From the NCBI GenBank assembly GCA_045612485.1, contig JAZKZE010000055.1, forward strand, positions 1 to 39,865: 39,865 nucleotides of DNA. Direction: 5' to 3'. The stretch comes from RGIG5327 sp045612485 (GTDB lineage Bacteria; Verrucomicrobiota; Lentisphaeria; Victivallales; UBA1829). Every line of letters begins with the position of its first letter. The stretch's first letter is position 1. The position numbers and the translations under genes are program-made. Under the pieces are notes generated by a model, which saw only the letters and a list, made by a program, of their open reading frames with translations, had not been told where the DNA came from and ran no database searches. Below, in pieces: positions 26,202 to 32,929 of the stretch.

Positions 26202-26640
26202 GTTGTCGCCTTTCTCATTAAATGTGTCTTAAGTTTACTATATTAATATAATTACAGGAGGGGTGATTTTTCAAGTTGTTTTTGAAGAAATACGCAAGAT
26301 TTTTCTTTATTTATGTGTCATATTACGAAATAGAGGGTATATTTGCTTCAGAATGATTCCGGAAGAAGGAAGAACCTTGAATAGTGAAAAACTTTCCTTT
26401 GTTCTGTACCTTTTCAGTGTTTTCGGGAGAGAGAGTGTGTAGTGGTAATAACTTTTTCTTTTTAAAATGATTTTTTATTACTATTATTATGGGTGTTGAC
26501 AATGTGGATAACTCAAAAATGTGAGTACAAAACATTTTTTTTTAAATTTGTGGATATTGCGTTTGCATTTATGGAAAAGTTATGCTTTATTTACATAGGT
26601 GATATTTATCAAAAAACCCTTAACGGAATATGAGCAGGAT
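26202..26640. other. AT-rich intergenic region with DnaA boxes; candidate replication origin
   Basis: This 439-bp gap separates divergent dnaN and the gmhA-like gene and contains no gene. A perfect DnaA box (TGTGGATAA, i.e. TTATCCACA on the minus strand) lies at 26503-26511. A one-mismatch copy (TGTGGATAT) lies at 26549-26557, 46 bp away in the same orientation. A triplet tract at 26475-26489 reads TAATAATAGTAATAA on the minus strand and resembles DnaA-trios, though on the opposite side of the box from the B. subtilis arrangement as I recall it. Runs of T and A flank the boxes. Origin function is inferred from dnaN-recF, the boxes and gene polarity. The boxes could instead regulate dnaN. Confidence 0.55.
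26245..26274 (-). promoter_or_regulatory. Putative dnaN promoter
   Basis: Read on the minus strand, TTGAAA (complement of 26269-26274), an 18-bp spacer and TATATT (complement of 26245-26250) lie about 45 bp upstream of the dnaN start. Confidence 0.5.
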
Positions 26641-27282
26641 ATGAACACAGTTATTAACAATCCTCCGGAAGAGGATCTGAAAGACCTTGTAAAAAGGTAT
26701 CCGGCATTGGAAAAGACAGCAGAAGAAATCTGGAAATGTTATCTTACTGTTTGTGACTGTTTCCGTAAAGACAATATCTTTTATCTTTGCGGAAATGGCG
26801 GAAGTGCTTCTGATGCAGAGCATATTGCCGGAGAGCTGATGAAGGGATTCATCAAGAAACGTCCCCTGCCTCCGGAAATGAAAGAAAAAATAGGTGATGA
26901 TCACATTGCCTCCTCACTTCAACAGGGATTACGGACGGTCAGCTTACTATCCCACCCGGCTCTCTCCTCCGCCTTTGCCAATGATGTGGATCCCAGCCTT
27001 GTGTATGCCCAGCAGCTTTATGTCATGGGACGGGAGGGGGATGTTCTTATGGGGATCTCCACCTCCGGAAATGCAAAAAATATACTTGCAGCCTTCAAAG
27101 TGGCAAAAGCAAAAAATATGAAGACCATCCTTCTTACCGGGATGAATCACGGACTTTGCGAAGAGTATGCGGATGTGATGATCCATGCTCCGGAAACGGT
27201 CACTTACAAGATACAGGAATACCATTTACCTATTTATCATACATTATGTATCATGTTGGAGAATACGTTTTATGGAAAATGA
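26641..27282 (+). CDS. gmhA: Phosphoheptose isomerase-like SIS-domain protein (GmhA family)
   Basis: The 213-residue SIS-domain protein has the sugar phosphate-binding motif CGNGGSASDAEHIAGEL, the second SIS segment GISTSGNAKN, and the C-terminal IQEYHLPIYHTLC that supplies family-typical Glu and His residues. GmhA converts sedoheptulose 7-phosphate to heptose phosphate for lipopolysaccharide core. Membership is clear; the exact reaction is slightly less so. An in-frame GTG at 26599 would lengthen it by 14 residues but lacks a ribosome site. The ATG at 26641 has only a closely spaced AGG. It overlaps uppS, starting an envelope operon. Confidence 0.8.
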   Translation: MNTVINNPPEEDLKDLVKRYPALEKTAEEIWKCYLTVCDCFRKDNIFYLCGNGGSASDAEHIAGELMKGFIKKRPLPPEMKEKIGDDHIASSLQQGLRTVSLLSHPALSSAFANDVDPSLVYAQQLYVMGREGDVLMGISTSGNAKNILAAFKVAKAKNMKTILLTGMNHGLCEEYADVMIHAPETVTYKIQEYHLPIYHTLCIMLENTFYGK

Positions 27283-27985
27283 TCTTGTAATACCTCAGCA
27301 CATCGCTATTATTATGGATGGTAACGGCAGATGGGCTGCCAAACGCTCCCTGGAACGGTGCGAAGGACACCGGATGGGGGCTGAGGCATTGAAAAATCTT
27401 ATTGAAAGTATGAAAGAACTTCCGGAAGTAAAGTATATGACTTTTTATGCTTTCAGTACGGAAAACTGGAAGAGATCCGAAGAGGAGGTAAGTGCTTTGA
27501 TGCACCTTCTGGTAGAGTTTCTTGATGCAAATCTTTCTCTTTTCATGGAAAATGATCTGAAATTGCTTGTTACCGGCAGACTGGAAGGGATGCCTGAAGA
27601 ACCCAGAATAAAATTGAAAGAAGCCATAAATAAAACAGAAGATAATCAGGGACCCTGTGTGATTATCGCATTGAATTACGGTGGAAGAAGTGAAATAGCC
27701 GATGCGGCAAAAGCCATAGCAAGAAAAGTCGCCAAAGGGGAACTTGATGCGGAAAGTATTGATGAAAAACTCTTTGCAGAATATCTTTATAATCCGCATG
27801 TACCGGATCCTGATCTTCTTATACGTACAAGCGGGGAGTTGCGTTTAAGCAATTTTCTTTTGTGGGAGATCTCTTATTCAGAGATTTATGTGACAGATAC
27901 TTTATGGCCGGATTTTGATAAAAATGAATTGATGGAAGCTATAAAAGCATTTAATAAAAGATCAAGAAGATTTGGAGGAAGATAA
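27272..27985 (+). CDS. uppS: Isoprenyl transferase (undecaprenyl diphosphate synthase)
   Basis: The 237-residue cis-prenyltransferase has IIMDGNGRWAAKR with the catalytic Asp near residue 16, FYAFSTENWKR, and RTSGELRLSNFLLW near the C-terminus. It makes undecaprenyl diphosphate, the lipid carrier for peptidoglycan and O-antigen. The ATG lies inside the end of the gmhA-like gene, with GGAG about 10 nt upstream. The next gene, cdsA, starts one base after its stop. uppS-cdsA pairing is common in bacteria. Confidence 0.95.
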   Translation: MENDLVIPQHIAIIMDGNGRWAAKRSLERCEGHRMGAEALKNLIESMKELPEVKYMTFYAFSTENWKRSEEEVSALMHLLVEFLDANLSLFMENDLKLLVTGRLEGMPEEPRIKLKEAINKTEDNQGPCVIIALNYGGRSEIADAAKAIARKVAKGELDAESIDEKLFAEYLYNPHVPDPDLLIRTSGELRLSNFLLWEISYSEIYVTDTLWPDFDKNELMEAIKAFNKRSRRFGGR

Positions 27986-27986
27986 A

Positions 27987-28922
27987 ATGTTTATTCACCG
28001 TTTTTGCAGTATGATCGTCCTTTTGGGCTTGCTGTTTCTTACATTGCTTGGAAACAATATAGGTTTGGCTGCCTATTTTGTTTTTGGTATCCTTTTATCC
28101 TTTTTTGTTACAAAGGAAATTTGTGAAATATTTGGTAATATCAATATTTTAACGAATAAGAAAGTTTTGTGTATCGCAAATACTGTTGCTTTTATTATTC
28201 CCTTTTTGCTGGCTCAGGGCAGCAATATAGAATTTCTGCGTAAGATCCATATTTCCAGGATCTCCTTTATGGCAATTCCCATTTTTGTGCTTCTTCTTTT
28301 TATTGCGGTACTTATACAGGTTCTATGCTCTGTGAATGACGCTGAAAAATTGAAAAAAGCCATGATGAATATTGCTGCTTTTATTTTTATCAGTTTTCCT
28401 GTTTTTCTTATTACCATTATTTATACACTGGGAAGAGAAAGACTCTTCTTTCCTGAAGAGGGGGCATCTTTTTCCCTGAATGTTTTCTTTCTCTACTTTA
28501 TTCTTGTTACCAAGTCCGGTGATATCGGAGCATACGCCATCGGTACCCTTTGCGGGAAACTTATGAAAAACGGTACGCATAAGATGATCCCCTCTGTAAG
28601 TCCCGGAAAATCCTATGAGGGGCTTGCCGGCGGTATTGCTGTAAGTGTGGGATTAAGTTACCTTCTTGCCTATTGCTTCAATATCAATATACTTGTAAAA
28701 AATCCCCTTATTCCTGCCATAAGCGGTCTTGTACTGTATTTCGGCGGAATGTACGGGGATCTGGTGGAATCTTCCATCAAACGTACCTGCAAAGTAAAGG
28801 ATTCCGGAAAGACTATTCCCGGCATCGGCGGGATCTACGATCTACTGGACAGCCTTTTCTTAAGTGCCCCCTGCTTCTGCCTTTTCCTTCTGATTGCGGG
28901 TATTGCAGGAAAAATGATATGA
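27987..28922 (+). CDS. cdsA: Phosphatidate cytidylyltransferase (CDP-diglyceride synthase)
   Basis: The 311-residue membrane protein has about eight hydrophobic helices and the CdsA hallmarks: SGDIGAYAIGTLCGK near residues 172-186, SPGKSYEGLAGG, and the C-terminal signature KVKDSGKTIPGIGGIYDLLDS. It converts phosphatidic acid and CTP into CDP-diacylglycerol for phospholipid synthesis. The ATG at 27987 with GGAGGA at 27974-27979 is chosen over an in-frame TTG at 27972. It is the last gene of the gmhA-uppS-cdsA unit. Confidence 0.94.
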   Translation: MFIHRFCSMIVLLGLLFLTLLGNNIGLAAYFVFGILLSFFVTKEICEIFGNINILTNKKVLCIANTVAFIIPFLLAQGSNIEFLRKIHISRISFMAIPIFVLLLFIAVLIQVLCSVNDAEKLKKAMMNIAAFIFISFPVFLITIIYTLGRERLFFPEEGASFSLNVFFLYFILVTKSGDIGAYAIGTLCGKLMKNGTHKMIPSVSPGKSYEGLAGGIAVSVGLSYLLAYCFNINILVKNPLIPAISGLVLYFGGMYGDLVESSIKRTCKVKDSGKTIPGIGGIYDLLDSLFLSAPCFCLFLLIAGIAGKMI

Positions 28923-28966
28923 AAAGATGATATAAACGGCACAACCGGAATTTTCTCCTGTCTTAT

Positions 28967-29012
28967 ATTATGACGGATTTATCCCGTCATAATTTCGTCA
29001 TAATTTCGTCAT
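28967..29012 (+). promoter_or_regulatory. Hairpin plus 11-bp phased CGTCAT repeats upstream of dsbD
   Basis: A perfect 10-bp stem (ATTATGACGG at 28967-28976, CCGTCATAAT at 28984-28993) with a 7-nt loop lies after cdsA. The right arm runs into two exact tandem copies of AATTTCGTCAT (28991-29001, 29002-29012). CGTCAT therefore recurs at 28985, 28996 and 29007, each 11 bp apart. The hairpin may act as a terminator for cdsA although it lacks a clean T-run. The phased repeats look like operator sites for dsbD. Confidence 0.5.
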
Positions 29013-29060
29013 TTGTGTAATAAATTCAAAATTATAAAGTTATAAAATAAGGAGATGACG

Positions 29061-30614
29061 ATGAAAAAGATAGCCTGTTTATGGATCTATATGTTGTTTC
29101 TTTTGCCTTTTATCCTTTCAGGAGAAGAAAAACTCTTTGACTGGAGTGGTAAAATTGACGGAAATAAAATCATTGTGACGGCGAAGATAAAGCCTTTTTC
29201 CTATCTCTATAAAGATTTTATTTCTATTAAAATAACTCCATCTGACGGAATAAAACTTCTGACGGAACCAAAATCCGTCAAATATAAAGATGAAACCGGT
29301 GAAGTTGCCATATATAAAGGTGGTGGAAATTTTGTCTGGGAGTATTCCATTAAAGAGAGTAAAAGTAAAAACTGGAAAATCCACATCTCTTTTCAGGGAT
29401 GTAAAATGGGAGAGAATGGTTCCGGCGGAGTCTGTCTTATGCCGGAAGATAAAAGTATTGTTCTTTCTTCTGACGGAAATATAAAAAATATGAGTGACGG
29501 AAATAAATCCGTCAAAAATAAAAATGACGAAAAAATTTCGTCATATACAATTATTGGAATATCAGAAGGTTATAAAAATAAAAAAGATTTTATTTCCTTT
29601 CTGAAAGTGGAGAATAGTAAAAAGGGTTTCTTTGATTCCCTTGAGGGAAGAAACATATTTATTCTTCTTCTGATCGTATTTCTCGGCGGTTTTGCTTTGA
29701 ATCTCACTCCATGTGTTCTTCCTATGATCCCTGTAAATCTTGCCATTATCGGTGCCGGGAAAAAGACGGATAAAAGCCGCAAAGACAAAATCCTGCGGGG
29801 ATGTGTTTACGGTTTCGGGATCACTCTTGCCTATGGTGTATTGGGAATGGTGGTTGTTTTGACGGGAAGTTCCTTTGGTTCTGTGGATTCCCATTGGCTT
29901 TTCCAGGCTTTGGTGGCGTTGGTATTTTTTATTCTTGCATTGTCTATGTTTGACGTATTTATTCTGGATATATCCCGTTTCCGCAGCAATTTCAAGATGC
30001 CTTCCACGGCAGGATTAATTGGGATCTTTTTCCTTGGAGTCATAGCCGCTTTGCTTGCCGGAGCGTGTGTAGCTCCTGTTGTAGCGGCAGCATTGCTGGA
30101 ATCCTCAAGGATGTATAATGGAGGCAATCCCTTCGGACTCCTGCTTCTCTTTGTTCTGGGAGCGGGTATGGCAATGCCCTGGCCCATAGCGGCAGCTGGA
30201 TTTGCCGTATTGCCCAAACCGGGGAAATGGATGAAGTTCATTAAGTATGTTTTCGGGATCATTATTCTTCTTCTTTCTTTCAATTGTGCATATTTAAGTT
30301 TTACTCTTTTCCGTTCCCGTTATATTGATCATAAGGAAAATGAGAAAGAATATACAGAAAAATTATATAAAGCCATAAAAGGATCTTCTTCCGGCGGGAA
30401 AAAAGTCCTTATTGATTTTTGGGCTTCCTGGTGTAAAAACTGTCTGGAAATGGATAGGAGCGTTTTAACCGATCCTGCTGTGAAAAAAGAGATGGAAAAC
30501 TATATATTTGTAAAATTTGATGCTACAAATATGCAGTCGGAAGAGGTTAAAAAAGTTCTGAATGAATTCAATATCAAGGGGTTGCCTTCTTTTGTAATCC
30601 TTCAGGGAAAATAA
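29061..30614 (+). CDS. dsbD: Thiol:disulfide interchange protein DsbD
   Basis: This 517-residue protein has a signal peptide and then an N-terminal periplasmic domain with the redox pair in QGCKMGENGSGGVC. A membrane domain of about eight helices carries the Cys residues of LTPCVLP and AGACVAP. A C-terminal thioredoxin domain carries WASWCKNC. It passes electrons from cytoplasmic thioredoxin to periplasmic thiol proteins. The ATG at 29061 has AGGAG 6 nt upstream; an earlier ATG at 29055 abuts the ribosome site and is unlikely. The first ~490 nt of coding sequence are unusually AT-rich and contain many TGACGGA motifs (see 29156-29544). Confidence 0.93.
   Translation: MKKIACLWIYMLFLLPFILSGEEKLFDWSGKIDGNKIIVTAKIKPFSYLYKDFISIKITPSDGIKLLTEPKSVKYKDETGEVAIYKGGGNFVWEYSIKESKSKNWKIHISFQGCKMGENGSGGVCLMPEDKSIVLSSDGNIKNMSDGNKSVKNKNDEKISSYTIIGISEGYKNKKDFISFLKVENSKKGFFDSLEGRNIFILLLIVFLGGFALNLTPCVLPMIPVNLAIIGAGKKTDKSRKDKILRGCVYGFGITLAYGVLGMVVVLTGSSFGSVDSHWLFQALVALVFFILALSMFDVFILDISRFRSNFKMPSTAGLIGIFFLGVIAALLAGACVAPVVAAALLESSRMYNGGNPFGLLLLFVLGAGMAMPWPIAAAGFAVLPKPGKWMKFIKYVFGIIILLLSFNCAYLSFTLFRSRYIDHKENEKEYTEKLYKAIKGSSSGGKKVLIDFWASWCKNCLEMDRSVLTDPAVKKEMENYIFVKFDATNMQSEEVKKVLNEFNIKGLPSFVILQGK
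29156..29544. repeat. Cluster of TGACGGA / TGACGAA repeats inside the dsbD 5' coding region
   Basis: TGACGGA occurs at 29156, 29242, 29260, 29471 and 29495, and its complement TCCGTCA at 29274 and 29508. Three pairs form inverted repeats: 29260-29280; 29495-29514 (7-bp arms, 6-nt loop); and 29524-29544 (ATGACGAAA/TTTCGTCAT, perfect 9-bp arms). With the hairpin at 28967-28993, four such palindromes lie within 580 bp. In protein they encode repeated Asp-Gly, Lys-Ser-Val-Lys and similar residues in the linker before the membrane domain. Confidence 0.6.
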
Positions 30615-30617
30615 ATA

Positions 30618-31001
30618 ATGAATATATCTCCTTCTTCTGCATTGCTGCTGGGAATCACTCTTTATACTTCCATAGCTGTTCTGATTACCGGGTTGGTTGC
30701 TTTTATTTCTTCCATTGTATTGGCGATTCTTTCCCGCAGTAGAAAATCTCTTGCTTTATGCTGGATCTATCCGGTATTTCTTTTGACAGTTTTTCTTTAT
30801 ATGTGTCTGCGTCCTGGTGGAGCCACCGGCTGGGAAACAGCTTTTCTAATGTTTCTTTTTTCTTGCGGTCAGTTTTTTTATATCAGGAAGAAAGTAATAG
30901 AGGAGAATCCTTATTGTAAATGGAGTATGTATTGTTCCTGTATGGCGACGATTTCCCCGTCACTGGCAGTTTTTATTATGCATACAGTATATTTATGGTA
31001 A
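30618..31001 (+). CDS. Small membrane protein of unknown function (127 aa)
   Basis: The sequence is dominated by about four hydrophobic helices (roughly residues 8-40, 46-62, 72-88 and 108-127). I recognise no family. There is no signal peptide beyond the first helix and no catalytic motif. It starts 3 nt after the dsbD stop, so it is likely in the dsbD operon. There is no convincing ribosome site, which suggests translational coupling. Confidence 0.6.
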   Translation: MNISPSSALLLGITLYTSIAVLITGLVAFISSIVLAILSRSRKSLALCWIYPVFLLTVFLYMCLRPGGATGWETAFLMFLFSCGQFFYIRKKVIEENPYCKWSMYCSCMATISPSLAVFIMHTVYLW

Positions 31002-31005
31002 ATAA

Positions 31006-31302
31006 ATGAATATAAAAGATTTATTGAAAAGTATAGAAATAACGGCGTTGCGGACTATGTTTATTTTTATCGGTTCGCTGTTTGTTAATTTTCTTTTCTT
31101 TATGTTTTATAAACCTCCTGTTTCCTATTACGAAAGAAGACCGGTAAGTGATACGACCATAAAATTCTTTTTTGAATATATGCTTGGACAGCCGGGCAAG
31201 ACTCTTTTTACCATCAATCTGGCATTACTTTCCGCATTTATTGTTTTATGTCTGCTCTATCTTTTTCTGGATCGTTTCTTCAATAACAAGTCATACAGAT
31301 AA
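31006..31302 (+). CDS. Small membrane protein of unknown function (98 aa)
   Basis: Two hydrophobic helices (about residues 15-35 and 65-90) flank a polar loop with KPPVSYYERRPVSD. The family is not recognised. It starts 4 nt after the preceding small gene and is the last gene of the dsbD unit. The hairpin at 31307-31336 follows. Confidence 0.55.
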   Translation: MNIKDLLKSIEITALRTMFIFIGSLFVNFLFFMFYKPPVSYYERRPVSDTTIKFFFEYMLGQPGKTLFTINLALLSAFIVLCLLYLFLDRFFNNKSYR

Positions 31303-31336
31303 AAAAAAGTCTTCCGTTTTTTATTGCGGAAGACTT
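31299..31336 (-). terminator. Intrinsic terminator, strongest on the minus strand
   Basis: Arms AAGTCTTCCG (31307-31316) and CGGAAGACTT (31327-31336) form a perfect 10-bp stem. Read leftwards it is followed by a U-run (complement of 31301-31308), ending the exported gene at 31358. It may also slow plus-strand transcription from the dsbD operon. Confidence 0.85.
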
Positions 31337-31357
31337 CATTAATTACTTGAATCAATA

Positions 31358-31957
31358 TCAGGGAATGATCAGAGTATAATCATCTTTGGAGATGCAGTCC
31401 ACAAGGAAGATTCCTGTAATAAAGTCCGCAAACTCAAGGGGATGGAAAGCAAACTTCACATCAGCAAAGGCTGCAACTTCCACTTCTACAGCCCAGTAGT
31501 CAAATGCTTTGTCTTTGGAAAACACAGGATCTTCCGGCCACTGCATACCCTGGGACTGATACCAGTAATCTTCCAGAGTACCGGTGGAAAATTCCCGCTG
31601 GATATTGTAATAACCATCACCCAGGAAGAAAATCTCTTTTCCCTGATCCAGAGAGGTTCCCAAGCGGCGGCCGTAGCTCCATTCCACGCTTCCTGTAGGT
31701 CCGATACCGTAACCGATACCGAAGGCATGAGTAAGACGCAGCTGCAGTTTGGTGGTGGCTCCTGTACCAAGTTTCAGGGAGAAAATATCCATAAGGTCCA
31801 TGAAACGGTTGGGGATGTACATAAGGATCTTGTCAGCTACGATCCTTCCCATAGAGGGTTCTTCACTTACATCGATGTTTCTCTGTGCAGATGCTGAAAA
31901 TACGGTCATAAGGGTGATAACAACTGCCATCACGGATATTTTTACGCTTTTTCTCAT
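31358..31957 (-). CDS. Exported protein of unknown function (199 aa)
   Basis: A signal peptide (residues 1-24, ending ASA) is followed by a Gly- and aromatic-rich domain with GTGATTKLQLRLTHAFGIGY and alternating strands. This suggests a small outer-membrane or periplasmic beta protein. I cannot name the family. AGGAGA precedes the ATG. It is monocistronic, ending at a strong terminator, and divergent from the next gene. Confidence 0.6.
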   Translation of the reverse strand: MRKSVKISVMAVVITLMTVFSASAQRNIDVSEEPSMGRIVADKILMYIPNRFMDLMDIFSLKLGTGATTKLQLRLTHAFGIGYGIGPTGSVEWSYGRRLGTSLDQGKEIFFLGDGYYNIQREFSTGTLEDYWYQSQGMQWPEDPVFSKDKAFDYWAVEVEVAAFADVKFAFHPLEFADFITGIFLVDCISKDDYTLIIP

Positions 31958-32100
31958 GTTTTCTCCTGATTTTTGGATGAATATACTCCTGAACGTGATA
32001 AATATAATCTCTCTTTACATGCTTTTCAATACCGAAAGATAAAATTTTTGATTTTATTAACGATTATTTCTGAAAAATCAAATAAATTTATCATATTCAG

Positions 32101-32129
32101 TTGTTATCATAAAGAAAAAGCTGTATATT
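32101..32129 (+). promoter_or_regulatory. Putative promoter for the Mpv17-like gene
   Basis: TTGTTA (32101-32106), a 17-bp spacer and TATATT (32124-32129) lie about 60 bp before the start codon, in the 233-bp gap between divergent genes. Confidence 0.55.
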
Positions 32130-32190
32130 ACCGGGAATGTATCAGATTTTTATTTTCAAAAAAAAATTTATCAAACAAAAGGAGTAAAAA

Positions 32191-32913
32191 ATGCTTAAAA
32201 AAACAGGAGACAAACTTGCAATCGTATTTCTTGCTGCATTCGCCTGCATAGTGATCTTTTTCCCGCTGGATATACAGAAGGAAGTCAATCTTACCGGAGG
32301 CAAGATCCTGGGAACAAAGATCGTCTGGGGAAGACTTACCGACGGGATCAATAATTTCGGAAGATTCACCAAGGAATTTCCTTTCCTTATGGGATTTCTG
32401 AAAGTGGGACTCCTTGCCACATTCGGTGAAATGCTCAAACACCGCCGTAAAAGCGGTTCCTGGGTCGTTCCCTCCCTGCTTCCCCGTTTTATCGTCTGGG
32501 GTATTACCGGTATGGTCTTCACCCTTGTTTTTGCTCTTTTCGGTATGGGAACAGAAGCTCTGATGAGAAATAATCTCTGGTTCTCCTGTTCCAATTCCAC
32601 TTGCAACGATGTTCTGCGGGCATTTTCCACATCTCTCTTCCAGAACCTGATTTTTGCCTATCCCATGATGCTGGGACATGAATGGTGCAATGAAGTTATC
32701 AATAAGAAAAAATTTGTGGGCGGAGGAGAATTTCTTGCAAGCATTGACAGTCATGTGTGGGGTTCTTTCATCCCCAAGACTATTCTTTACTTCTGGGTAC
32801 CGGCTCATACGGTAACATTCCTTCTTCCTGCGGATTACCGTGTTCTTATGAGTGCCGTTCTTTCCCTGGCACTGGGCTTTATTCTTACTATCAAAGTAAA
32901 AAAGAGTGCATAA
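32191..32913 (+). CDS. Membrane protein resembling the Mpv17/PMP22 family
   Basis: This 240-residue protein has about four or five hydrophobic helices. Its overall plan looks like Mpv17/PMP22: an early helix with a GExLKH-like acidic/basic turn, a central helix, a charged loop, and a C-terminal WVPAHTVTFLLPADYRVL segment. That segment recalls the eukaryotic WP...NF..VP..YR signature before the last helix. The comparison is from memory and needs a profile search. Function is unknown; eukaryotic members are organelle channel-like proteins. AAGGAG precedes the ATG. A lipoprotein gene follows 16 nt later. Confidence 0.6.
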   Translation: MLKKTGDKLAIVFLAAFACIVIFFPLDIQKEVNLTGGKILGTKIVWGRLTDGINNFGRFTKEFPFLMGFLKVGLLATFGEMLKHRRKSGSWVVPSLLPRFIVWGITGMVFTLVFALFGMGTEALMRNNLWFSCSNSTCNDVLRAFSTSLFQNLIFAYPMMLGHEWCNEVINKKKFVGGGEFLASIDSHVWGSFIPKTILYFWVPAHTVTFLLPADYRVLMSAVLSLALGFILTIKVKKSA

Positions 32914-32929
32914 TAAAAAAGGAACAAAT

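Noticed and set aside
26475..26489. Triplet tract as a canonical DnaA-trio element
   Set aside because: Sequence fits (TAATAATAGTAATAA on the minus strand), but it lies on the opposite side of the perfect DnaA box from the B. subtilis arrangement as I recall it. It is kept only as supporting context for the origin.
29013..29046. Clear sigma-70 promoter for dsbD
   Set aside because: Two TATAAA sequences exist (29033-29038, 29041-29046) but no -35 lies at an acceptable distance, so no promoter is called.
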